From: JAWKNZ01 sp041391425
GTDB lineage: Bacteria; Bdellovibrionota_B; Oligoflexia; Oligoflexales; JAWKNZ01
NCBI GenBank assembly: GCA_041391425.1
Contig: JAWKNZ010000007.1
Coordinates: 1 to 64,000, forward strand
Direction of reading: 5' to 3'
DNA: 64,000 nt
The notes beneath the pieces are model-generated. The model saw only the letters and a program-made list of their open reading frames with translations, had not been told where the DNA came from and did not search any database. This document shows positions 38,130 to 46,671 of the stretch, one piece after another; position 1 is the first letter of the stretch; the number at the start of each line of letters is the position of its first letter. The position numbers and the translations under genes are program-made.

Positions 38130-38951
38130 ATGCTTCCAGCTAATAAAGAAATTGTTCATCGTATTGACACAACGCAAAACACTATTAGAGTTGGTCGTTT
38201 TGAAATTTCTTATTATACAAGAAAAAATCCACAAAAAGCATCATTCAATGAAGATTCATTAGGATACGTCCTCTTAGACGATGAAAATATCATTCTTGTA
38301 GTTGCCGATGGCGTCGGGGGGCAGCCAAAAGGAGACAACGCTTCAGGCAAAGTATTAAAATCGGTTCTAGATAAACTAGCTAATATAGACTCACAGGAAA
38401 AAGATGAAAACACCATACGCAACGCGATTCTAAATGGAATTGAAAGTGCAAATCAAGACTTGATAAGTGAAGGCAGTGGGGCAAAAACAACTGTTACAAT
38501 ATGTGAAATAAGAGGAAATACCTGTAGAAGCTACCAGGTCGGAGATTCCGAGCTACTCGTTTGTGGACAAAAAGGAAAATTAAAATATAAAACAACATCG
38601 CATAGCCCGGTTGGTTACGGTGTCGAGGCAGGCCTCATCACAGAAACCGCAGCACTTAACCACCCAGATCGCCATTTTATCTCCAATGTTGTTGGTGAAG
38701 CAGAAATGAAGATTGAAATGGGCCCAAAAATTAAACTAGCTGCCCGTGACACCATCCTTATGGGATCTGATGGATTGTTTGACAACTTTAGCTATAAAGA
38801 ATTAAAAGAATTAGTACGCTCAGGTAAACTCAACCAAGTATTAGAAAGACTAGATGCTAAGCTTAGAGTAAAAATTAACGACTCTTTCGACAATTCAGAA
38901 AAAGCAAAGTATGACGACGTAAGCTTTTTAATTGCAAGACAAGCCTCGTAA
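38130..38951 (+). CDS. PP2C-family protein phosphatase
   Basis: A 273-aa metal-dependent phosphatase. Metal-binding motifs: NEDSLGYV at the N-terminus, VVADGVGGQPKGDNAS, YQVGDSELLV, ILMGSDGLFDNFS and the final DDVSFLIA. Compact and soluble, similar in size to PrpC/Stp1. The ATG at 38130 lies 2 bp after the kinase stop. It is expected to reverse the neighbouring kinase. It is convergent with pyrE, 13 bp away. Confidence 0.9.
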   Translation: MLPANKEIVHRIDTTQNTIRVGRFEISYYTRKNPQKASFNEDSLGYVLLDDENIILVVADGVGGQPKGDNASGKVLKSVLDKLANIDSQEKDENTIRNAILNGIESANQDLISEGSGAKTTVTICEIRGNTCRSYQVGDSELLVCGQKGKLKYKTTSHSPVGYGVEAGLITETAALNHPDRHFISNVVGEAEMKIEMGPKIKLAARDTILMGSDGLFDNFSYKELKELVRSGKLNQVLERLDAKLRVKINDSFDNSEKAKYDDVSFLIARQAS

Positions 38952-38964
38952 AAGATTGATAATT

Positions 38965-39642
38965 CTAGGAATCGCTACCATACTGTTTTAAAAATGTGTC
39001 AATTTTTTTCTTACATTCGCTATCAATCCAAACTTTATCAAGAACTTCACGATTATATAGAAGGTCAATTATGTCCTTTAAGTTAACAATACTACGGACA
39101 GGTATACTATACCGCTGTTCAATTTCTTCACGCGCTGATAAGCTTCCTAATCCTCTTTCTTGCCGATCGATACCAACCAAGGCACCGCAAATATTAACCG
39201 GATATCGTTTCATAAATTCCATTGTTTCCCGTAAACTCGTGCCGCCAGTTAGGACATCTTCCACAATGACAATACTTTCATCACCAATGTATTCATAGCC
39301 AACCAAAGTTCCTCCTTCTCCGTGGTCTTTAGCTTCCTTACGATTAAAACTAAAGCTCACATCGCGGCGGTAAAGGCTAGCAAGACGGTCTGAAACCAAA
39401 ACACAAAGGGGTATCCCTTTATAAGCAGGGCCAAATAAATTATCGATATGATTTCCAAAAAAATGCTGAATTGCCTGCGCATATATATCAGCTACTGCAC
39501 CTAACTTCTGGGCGGAATCAAAACGCCCTGTATTAAAAAAATATGGGGAATTTCGCCCCGATTTGGTAACAAAGTCTCCAAATGATAGGACCTCGCTCTT
39601 CAGCAAGGTTTTAACAAAACGTTCTTTCATAGAAATATTCAT
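38965..39642 (-). CDS. pyrE: Orotate phosphoribosyltransferase
   Basis: Converts orotate plus PRPP to OMP in pyrimidine synthesis. About 225 aa. Seen: GDFVTKSGRNSPYFFNTG near the N-terminus, GPAYKGIPL, FNRKEAKDHGEGGTLVG loop, and the PRPP motif SIVIVEDVLTGGTSLRE. The frame is open upstream to 39819, but that extension translates repeat copy D; ATG 39642 or 39630 gives the family start. No other pyrimidine gene is close. Confidence 0.93.
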   Translation of the reverse strand: MNISMKERFVKTLLKSEVLSFGDFVTKSGRNSPYFFNTGRFDSAQKLGAVADIYAQAIQHFFGNHIDNLFGPAYKGIPLCVLVSDRLASLYRRDVSFSFNRKEAKDHGEGGTLVGYEYIGDESIVIVEDVLTGGTSLRETMEFMKRYPVNICGALVGIDRQERGLGSLSAREEIEQRYSIPVRSIVNLKDIIDLLYNREVLDKVWIDSECKKKIDTFLKQYGSDS

Positions 39643-39716
39643 AGTCACGCATATCCTAACAACAATAAACTTATCATCACAAAAATCAAACGCCACGCTA
39701 ACATACTGTGATACAC

Positions 39717-39886
39717 CCCGGATCTGAATTTCTAGCCGGTTGCGGCGTTGCTTCGTCGTCAGGAAATCCTCATGTACTAGCATGTACACTGCGGTTTCCC
39801 TCCTCCTCGCACCTAGCACCTAGCACCCGACCGAACTTCGAATCCGTTGAAAACACTACAGTTTTTCAAAAAATTTCAGATCCCGG
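39717..39886 (-). repeat. Repeat family 2, copy D with exact 6-bp target duplication
   Basis: 170 bp, flanked by exact ATACAC at 39711-39716 and 39887-39892. It is 7 bp longer than the other copies because CACCTAG is duplicated inside. It lies 75 bp upstream of pyrE and so may supply or displace its promoter. Confidence 0.9.
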
Positions 39887-39961
39887 ATACACACTTAAAC
39901 TTACTACAGCACTAAAACTACTATTATTTAGGTCAGCTATGTCTAATAGATTTTGCTCTCC

Positions 39962-41866
39962 CTAATATGTACTAGCCAATTCATCAAGCATTCCTTGAAC
40001 ACGGCCTTGAAGCGACTCTGCAGTTGCTTTCCCACCATCAGATTGAATGGGTTCAGCAATTTTAACCTTGATCTTTCTTTTTTTCGGTTTTGGTACCTTT
40101 GCCATAGCTGGTCCACCATAACGGCTAAAAAAACTTCCCCACAATCCATGAATAGCTACTGGTACCACAGGAACAGGGTCACTATCTATAATCTTTTCGA
40201 TTCCAGGCTTAAATATATCAAGATTCCCATCATAACTTATTTTTCCTTCTGGAAAAATACCGACAACGTCACCATTTTTCAACGCTTCGGAAATTTTTTC
40301 AAATGCCTTTCTTTTACACTCTGGATCTTCTTTTTCAGGTGCAATGGGGATACATTTACCAAGCTTAAAAAACAGGCTTAATATCGGTATCTTAAATATA
40401 CGGTGGTCCATAACAAAATGTATAGGGCGTTGGCAAGCAGCTGAAAGGACAAACCAATCGATAAAGCTTATATGATTAGCCACAACAACCACTGGCCCCG
40501 TTCGTGGAAAAAGCTCTCGACCTTCATACCTCAAGCGATAGATTGTTCTGGCTAAAACCCAAGAGCCAAAACGAAGGACAAATTCAGGCAATAATGAGAA
40601 GATATAAACAGCGACTACAAGATTCATAAAAGCAACAATCATAAAGACATCAGTGGTTGTAAAGGGCTTAAAATCATTCATCGGACCAAGACCCCATTTA
40701 AAAAGCACCATAGTCATAATTGCCGAACCCACCATAAATAACGCATTAATAACATTATTAGCTGCAATAACGCGAGAACACACAGCCTCATCAGAACGTG
40801 ACTGTATTAATGCGTATAGAGGCACAATAAAGAAACTACCGAAAATCCCTATCATCGATAAGTCAAAGATAATTCGGTAAGAGCTAAACCCAATGGAGAA
40901 GAATGTCGAAATATCTAAAGTCCCTTGCGTAAATGAGGAAAAAAACGCGTAGTCTACAATGGAAAGATCGAAAGCAAATAGGCTTAATCCCAACGCACCA
41001 AGCGGCACTAGCCCCAGCTCTATAGCCGAATCGGCAAGTTTGCTACATAAGGTCGATCCGATAGCCATGCTGATTGTAAAAAAACTTAAAAATAAAGTGA
41101 CAAGATCCTTATCGCCGCTTACGGTAAATTTTACATAACTAGGCATTTGCGCCAGAAACGTCGCACCAAAAAACCAGAACCAGCTAATACCAATTATCGA
41201 TAACCAAACTGAATGCGTCCTTTTTGCGGCTTTAAATAAGTCTTTAAATTGCCCAATTGGATTCATTTCAATTTTCAGTTTAGGTGAAGAAGCAGAAGCT
41301 TCTGGAATTAACCTACTAGTCCACCAACCGATCGTTGCTATTAAAAGTAAAGCAAGACCAATGATATAGGGACTAAGTTCAGCAATGAGCCCTCCAGCAA
41401 TAGTACCCAGCAATATAGCAACAAAAGTACCCATTTCCACTAACCCCGTCCCTTGCATAATTTCACTCTCGGACAGATGCTGCGGTAAAATACTATATTT
41501 TACCGGCCCAAAAAAGGTCGACTGAGCTCCCATAAAAAATAATATAGCAACTAGTAGCATATTATTTCCTAAGAAAAATGCTCCGGCAGCCATTGCCATA
41601 ATTACTATCTCTGCTATTTTTGTTAGACGAATCAAATTCGATTTTTCATATTTATCCGATAGTTGACCAGCAAGGGGCGACAACAAGAAAAAAGGTAAGA
41701 TAAACAATCCGGCAGCTAAATTGACAAAAAAACCTGATTCTGATTCATCAATCGCATTGAATGCAATTATAATTACCAATGCATTCTTAAACATATTATC
41801 ATTAAAAGCGCCTAAAAATTGGGTCCAAAAAAAAGGAGCGAACTTCTTCTCTCTTAACAATCCCAT
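39962..41866 (-). CDS. MFS transporter fused to 1-acylglycerol-3-phosphate acyltransferase
   Basis: About 634 aa. Residues about 1-410 are an LplT-like major-facilitator domain with twelve predicted helices (FWTQFLGAFNDNMFKNALV at the start is typical). Residues about 425-630 are a PlsC-type acyltransferase with VVANHISFIDWFVLSAAC (H-x4-D variant) and GIFPEGKISYDGN. This is the LplT-Aas arrangement without the acyl-ACP synthetase domain. Likely role: uptake of lysophospholipid across the inner membrane and reacylation. ATG 41866 is chosen because AGGAGG precedes it; the frame extends to 41947. Confidence 0.9.
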   Translation of the reverse strand: MGLLREKKFAPFFWTQFLGAFNDNMFKNALVIIIAFNAIDESESGFFVNLAAGLFILPFFLLSPLAGQLSDKYEKSNLIRLTKIAEIVIMAMAAGAFFLGNNMLLVAILFFMGAQSTFFGPVKYSILPQHLSESEIMQGTGLVEMGTFVAILLGTIAGGLIAELSPYIIGLALLLIATIGWWTSRLIPEASASSPKLKIEMNPIGQFKDLFKAAKRTHSVWLSIIGISWFWFFGATFLAQMPSYVKFTVSGDKDLVTLFLSFFTISMAIGSTLCSKLADSAIELGLVPLGALGLSLFAFDLSIVDYAFFSSFTQGTLDISTFFSIGFSSYRIIFDLSMIGIFGSFFIVPLYALIQSRSDEAVCSRVIAANNVINALFMVGSAIMTMVLFKWGLGPMNDFKPFTTTDVFMIVAFMNLVVAVYIFSLLPEFVLRFGSWVLARTIYRLRYEGRELFPRTGPVVVVANHISFIDWFVLSAACQRPIHFVMDHRIFKIPILSLFFKLGKCIPIAPEKEDPECKRKAFEKISEALKNGDVVGIFPEGKISYDGNLDIFKPGIEKIIDSDPVPVVPVAIHGLWGSFFSRYGGPAMAKVPKPKKRKIKVKIAEPIQSDGGKATAESLQGRVQGMLDELASTY

Positions 41867-42154
41867 TAAGCCTCCTGCACACTCATTACTCCTTAAAGAC
41901 CTCTGCCCCCTAGCAGAAACGAGTTTAAAGAGAAGGTGAAAAATCAATAACTATCTAAAAATACATGTTTTTATATCTCATATACGTTCGAAAAAACAGA
42001 TAGAAACTGGACTTTATATTGAAAACCATCAGCGTTTACTATATGTTTTCCCGCTCAAGCGGATAAAGCTATTGAGTAGAGTAATACCTGCTATATTATC
42101 TTATAATCACGCTAAAGTCGTGTGATCTTTTTCATTTTTTTAGGAATTATAATC

Positions 42155-43759
42155 GTGTCTGTTAAGAATGACTTTAACAAGCGTAGAACCTTTGCCATCA
42201 TTTCCCATCCCGATGCTGGTAAGACGACTATAACCGAAAAGCTTCTTTTATACGGCGGAGCTATCCAAATGGCTGGGACTGTTAAGGCGAAGCGTTCTAA
42301 GAAATTTGCCACCTCAGATTGGATGGAGTTAGAAAAGAAGCGAGGTATATCGGTAAGCAGTTCAGTTATGGCCTTTCCCTATAAAGATCATGCCATAAAC
42401 CTAATTGACACCCCTGGACACGAAGATTTTTCCGAAGATACCTACCGCACTTTAACCGCTGTTGATAGTGCCCTTATGTTAATAGATGCAGCTAATGGCG
42501 TCGAAGCGCAAACAGAAAAACTTTTTAAAGTTTGCCATATGCAAAAAACTCCAGTTATGGCCTTCATTAATAAAATGGACAGAGAAGGGCGCGACCCCTT
42601 CGACTTAATGCAGGACATTGAGGATGTTTTAAAAATTAAAACTTATCCAATAACTTGGCCTATAGGAATGGGTGAACGATTTCGCGGGGTTTATAATCGC
42701 AACAGTAACGAACTTCTTATCTACGAAAAAAATTCTGATCGTTCTAGACCTGTCGCACTCAAAGGCCTCTCACTTTCCCATCCAGATATAAAAAATATTC
42801 TAAACGAGGAGCTCGATGAAGATATTACGGAAGCACTTTTGGATGAAATAGAACTCTTAGAAGGTGCTGGTGATCACTTCAATCGTGAAGATTATTTAGC
42901 TGGTAAAATAGCTCCTGTTTTTTTTGGCAGCGCCATCAATAATTTTGGGGTACAGACTTTATTAGATAACCTAATCGATTTAGCACCACCACCACGATTT
43001 CGAGAATCAATAAGCCGCAAGGTAACCCCTGACGAAAAAAAATTCTCAAGTTTTATATTTAAAATCCAAGCTAATATGGACCCCTCACATCGTGATCGCG
43101 TTGCTTTTATGCGTATATGTTCTGGAACGTTCGAAAGAGGAATGAAAGCATATCATGTACGTTCAAAGAAACAATTGAGGCTGGGACGGCCAACACAATT
43201 TTTGGCACAAGACAGAAGTCTTGTTGACGAAGCTGTTGCCGGAGATATTGTCGGCATCCATGACCCTGGCGTTTTCAAAATTGGCGACACACTTAGCGAA
43301 GGTGAAGCTTTACAATTTACAGGAATTCCCGTATTTGCACCAGAGCACTTTGTAAGAGTCCATCTAGAAGATCCATTAAAAGGTAAACAATTAAAAAAAG
43401 GCTTAGACCAACTTTCAGAAGAAGGTGCAGTACAAGTATTCAGACCAATTACCGGAAATGATCAATTTTTAGGAGTTGTAGGTGTTTTACAGTTCGATGT
43501 TGTTCAATACCGCATCCTTGCAGAATATGGTGTAAAAGTTAAATTTGTCCCTTTACCCTATTCAGCTGCACGTTGGGTGAGCGCAAAAGATGTTGCTGCA
43601 TTGGAAAAATTTAAAAAGGAGCAAGCTCAAAATATTTGTTTAGACCAACACGGCCACCCAGCAATATTGCTAGATCATGCATGGCGTTTGAAATTTTATC
43701 AAGACAGACATCCAGATATCGAATTTATGGCAACGTCGGAAAGCGTATCAGGGCATTAA
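42155..43759 (+). CDS. prfC: Peptide chain release factor 3
   Basis: GTPase that recycles RF1/RF2 after termination. About 534 aa. G1 AIISHPDAGKTTITEKLLLYGGAI, the RF3-type KAKRSKKFATSDWMELEKKRGISVSSS, G3 DTPGHEDFSEDTYRTL, G4 NKMDREGRDPFD and the RF3 C-terminal domain (VVGVLQFDVVQYRILAEYGVKV) are present. The start is GTG 42155 with AGGA upstream; the frame extends 11 codons further without support. A bidirectional terminator follows. Confidence 0.95.
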   Translation: MSVKNDFNKRRTFAIISHPDAGKTTITEKLLLYGGAIQMAGTVKAKRSKKFATSDWMELEKKRGISVSSSVMAFPYKDHAINLIDTPGHEDFSEDTYRTLTAVDSALMLIDAANGVEAQTEKLFKVCHMQKTPVMAFINKMDREGRDPFDLMQDIEDVLKIKTYPITWPIGMGERFRGVYNRNSNELLIYEKNSDRSRPVALKGLSLSHPDIKNILNEELDEDITEALLDEIELLEGAGDHFNREDYLAGKIAPVFFGSAINNFGVQTLLDNLIDLAPPPRFRESISRKVTPDEKKFSSFIFKIQANMDPSHRDRVAFMRICSGTFERGMKAYHVRSKKQLRLGRPTQFLAQDRSLVDEAVAGDIVGIHDPGVFKIGDTLSEGEALQFTGIPVFAPEHFVRVHLEDPLKGKQLKKGLDQLSEEGAVQVFRPITGNDQFLGVVGVLQFDVVQYRILAEYGVKVKFVPLPYSAARWVSAKDVAALEKFKKEQAQNICLDQHGHPAILLDHAWRLKFYQDRHPDIEFMATSESVSGH

Positions 43760-43800
43760 AAAAATCCGGATTCAAAAATTAATTTGAATCCGGATTTTTA
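43759..43800. terminator. Bidirectional Rho-independent terminator between prfC and the repeat lipoprotein
   Basis: AAAATCCGGATTCAAA-AATTAA-TTTGAATCCGGATTTT is a 16-bp perfect stem with T-runs on both strands, placed between two convergent genes. Confidence 0.85.
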
Positions 43801-43840
43801 AAAACATTTAACCAATAAGCTCATTCAATAATTCATCGCA

Positions 43841-45421
43841 TTACTCAACAACAGAGAATGAAATATCGTTATTGTTATTATACTTAATAGCCATATCGTG
43901 CTTTTGACCTTTAGCTTTATAACCATAATAAAGCTTGAAATTTCCTGTCAATTCGCCGAAAGCACCGCCAAATACATCATACACCTGCCTTTCCTGAAGT
44001 TCAACATCTGATACTGCTGGTGCCAAAGCATTTAGATCGCCATTCCAAGGGTTAAAAGATGCACCATTTTTTTGATAGAAAGTAACAGTGCCATTATCTT
44101 CAATCTTAGAAGCTACGATATAAACGTCGCCGTTTGCATATACATGTTCATCTTGAACATCCAACTTCAGTTTAATATCTACTTGTTCAGTACTGCTGAT
44201 AACTTGATTTAAAATATTGCTCACTGAGTCGCCACGCTTAACAATATATTGTGACTGATCATATCCATCATAGTAAAGAATAGAGTCATCACAATCTCTA
44301 AGCCAGTTACCACCAGCCATACAGATACCAAATCCAGCATTACTATTTCCAGTATTCAAAGCATTATCACAACTAGACTCAAAACGTCCTGCTGCCATAC
44401 AACGGCCAAAGCCTACGTTTTCTTGACCAATCGCATTATCACAATCAGACTCATAACGCCCAGCAGCCATACAAAGACCATAACCGGTATTATTTGCACC
44501 ACGAGCATCATCACAACGTTTTTCAAGGCGTCCAGCAGACATACACAAGCCATAGCCAGTATTATTTGATCCTAAAAGATCGTTACATTCGCTATACCAA
44601 CGACCACCGGCCATACAAAGACCAAAACCTGTATTTGCTCTACCTAAGGCATCATTACAATCACTTTCTTTACGGTTACCAAGCATACACAATCCGTAAC
44701 CAGTATTCAAAGAACCTAATGCGTCTTCACAATCTTTTGATCGACGACCGCCAGCCATACAAAGACCATAGCCTGTATTATCCGCACCTAAAGCTCTATC
44801 ACAAGCTCCCTCTCCGCGACCACCGGCCATACAGAAACCAAAGCCAATATTAGAGCCGCCCAAGGCAGGTTCACATTCTTCATACCAGCGATCACCAGCC
44901 ATACACATACCAAACCCTGTATTATCTGCGCCTAATGCAACATCACAGTCATCATGATCTCGCCCAGCAGCCATACAAAGTCCATAACCAATATTACTTT
45001 GTCCTAAAGCTTTACGACACTGTCTTTCACTACGTCCAGCTCCCATACAAAGACCGTAGCCAATGTTATCGCCACCCAAAGCATCCTGACAATCAGATTC
45101 AGAAGCACCACCTTGCATACATAGACCATAACCAACGTTAGTATTATTTCCATAATCAAAAATTAAAAAACCTAAAACAGGCGAGAAGAAATCTGCAACA
45201 TACAAGCGATCAATTTCACGCTCCATCGACCAAGATCTCAAATGGCTTCTATTATCCACTAAAACCGCAGAGCTATCTTCCTGAGCCAATGTTAACTTTT
45301 CAGAAGGTTTTATTTCCGCTTCTGCATTATTTTTTTTCGAACTAAATTTTTCTGTAATACCTTGCTGACTACATGCTCCTAAAAATATAAATAGAAGCGT
45401 CAGCGATAATCCTTTTTTCAT
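43841..45421 (-). CDS. Lipoprotein with twelve 24-residue Cys repeats
   Basis: A 526-aa protein of no family I know. Signal and lipobox LGAC (Cys about residue 17) begin it. Residues about 96-384 hold twelve tandem 24-residue repeats of pattern GYGLCMAGGR-x4-CDxALGxxN, with two Cys per unit at fixed spacing of ten, giving 24 Cys. The C-terminal ~140 residues form a separate domain (YIVKRGDSVSNILNQVI ... FGGAFGELTGNFKLYYGYKA), probably beta-rich. The start at 45421 has AAAGGA upstream; an upstream open extension to 45514 is ignored. It should be on the cell surface or in the periplasm, with one disulfide per repeat likely. Single gene, own terminator. Confidence 0.85.
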   Translation of the reverse strand: MKKGLSLTLLFIFLGACSQQGITEKFSSKKNNAEAEIKPSEKLTLAQEDSSAVLVDNRSHLRSWSMEREIDRLYVADFFSPVLGFLIFDYGNNTNVGYGLCMQGGASESDCQDALGGDNIGYGLCMGAGRSERQCRKALGQSNIGYGLCMAAGRDHDDCDVALGADNTGFGMCMAGDRWYEECEPALGGSNIGFGFCMAGGRGEGACDRALGADNTGYGLCMAGGRRSKDCEDALGSLNTGYGLCMLGNRKESDCNDALGRANTGFGLCMAGGRWYSECNDLLGSNNTGYGLCMSAGRLEKRCDDARGANNTGYGLCMAAGRYESDCDNAIGQENVGFGRCMAAGRFESSCDNALNTGNSNAGFGICMAGGNWLRDCDDSILYYDGYDQSQYIVKRGDSVSNILNQVISSTEQVDIKLKLDVQDEHVYANGDVYIVASKIEDNGTVTFYQKNGASFNPWNGDLNALAPAVSDVELQERQVYDVFGGAFGELTGNFKLYYGYKAKGQKHDMAIKYNNNNDISFSVVE

Positions 45422-45727
45422 TTCAATTCCTTTCACAATTAATACCAACTCAACAGGACAAAGGAGTAAACTCGGTTTCCAATGTGCAGGATTTATACCT
45501 ATTGGTATGCCCACGCATCAATAGCCATAACTACTTTGAATTACATAGTTAAATAAAATTACAGAGTGGGAAATGAGGATATTTTTATGTAAATACCAAC
45601 GCTAATTCGTCAAGAATGTAAACACTGCCCGAAAAAACTGTGCCGAACCTACGTACACTATGAATATAAAGGGAAATAGCAATATAGAAGCATCACCAAA
45701 AGAGCTCTTGTCCAATGATACGACGGA
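45422..45727. other. Intergenic region upstream of the repeat lipoprotein
   Basis: About 306 bp between two minus-strand genes; it should carry the repeat lipoprotein promoter. No repeat-family copy or RNA gene seen. Confidence 0.3.
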
Positions 45728-46190
45728 TCAACTTTTTGAAGAAGGGGGCTTATAGACACCACAAATAATAGCTAAAAAAAACAGCGGCCCAATCAAGGCT
45801 TGCAACATATTTTTCATAAACGACGGGGAATTTTTTTCCCAAATATAGTGCCCCGCAAGTTGGATTGCCCAAGAAAATATCGCCACGCCCCACACAAACC
45901 AAACAGAAAAATAATCAGCAATCCATAATAGCGGCAAAGTAACTATTATCATTAAGATTGAGAGCATTCGGCTTAAAGAAAAATAGTATAGATACACACA
46001 AAGCAAAAAAATATGTGCTGCGCTAACGTATGCCATTCATTGATTCTATTGTAAATAACTTGACCCAAGATAACATTACAACGATGTGAAAAACAATCAT
46101 GGGAATAGCAATTTTATGAGTAAGACGATTTATCGGAGACTTATGATCATTGGCATATTGTTCGAAAAATTCTATTAATTCAGGGCTCAA
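45728..46190 (-). pseudogene. DUF962/Mpo1-like membrane protein, split by a frameshift
   Basis: Two overlapping frames together make one ~155-aa DUF962 protein: first frame FFEQYANDHKSPINRLTHKIAIPMIVFHIV to 46023, then 45728-46036 with WIADYFSVWFVWGVAIFSWA, QLAGHYIWEKNSPSFMKNML and QALIGPLFFLA. Conserved His residues (NDH, LTH, GHY) match the family, which in yeast Mpo1 is an iron-dependent fatty-acid alpha-oxidation dioxygenase. The likely start is TTG 46190 with CAGGAG upstream. This shift needs removal of one base, opposite to most others here. The second frame has its own ATG overlapping the first by 14 bp, so coupled translation of two chains cannot be excluded. Confidence 0.65.
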
Positions 46191-46400
46191 TTTAGACTCC
46201 TGTTTGAAAAATCTTAGGATACCCAAAGGAAAATCGCAATTGTCACACCTACTAGCTCTATGATATAATAATAGCGTTATCCTCCAATTATCAAAAGCAG
46301 TTAATTGCAATTGTAAAAAATAGAAACTGTCTGACAAACATGACATCAGAATGCTAGAAAAAAAACATCAAAATTCTATGACGACGTTTTAATATAAAAT

Positions 46401-46640
46401 ATTAAGAGAAGCAAAGCCTATCAGACAAGGCATGCCTAAAAAATGAGGAAATAGTACCTTTAGTACAGCGACGAATGTTTTTTAGGCGTAACGCAGTATG
46501 ATAGGTTTACCACAAGTATTAAGGGGAGCAAAGCCTATCAGACAAGGCATGCCTAAAAAAAATGAGGAAATAGTACCTTTAGTACAGCGACGAATGTTTT
46601 TTAGGCGTAACGCAGTATGATAGGTTTTGCTCCCCTTAAT
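46401..46640. repeat. Tandem pair of ~120-bp hairpin elements
   Basis: Two head-to-tail copies (46401-46517 and 46518-46640), nearly identical. The second is best preserved: arms ATTAAGGGGAGCAAA / TTTGCTCCCCTTAAT, then CCTATCA / TGATAGG and GCCTAAAAAA / TTTTTTAGGC, with apex GTAC-CTTTA-GTAC. The second copy ends 31 bp before the amidotransferase ATG, so it can affect that gene's leader. Confidence 0.85.
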
Positions 46641-46671
46641 AACTAATTATTTTTTATAAGGATACAACAAT

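Noticed and set aside
39708..39965. Conserved-looking ORFs within family 2 copies (RCFVVRKSSCTNMYTAVS-like)
   Set aside because: The same frame appears in copies A, C, D and E because the DNA repeats are nearly identical; it has no start or ribosome-binding site of its own and copy D has a 7-bp insertion.
44270..45136. The 72-bp periodicity as a CRISPR or satellite array
   Set aside because: It is in frame with an intact lipoprotein ORF, units vary at third positions and there are no spacers.
46401..46640. Tandem repeat as a small CRISPR array
   Set aside because: Units are long palindromes directly abutting, with no spacer, and no cas genes are present.
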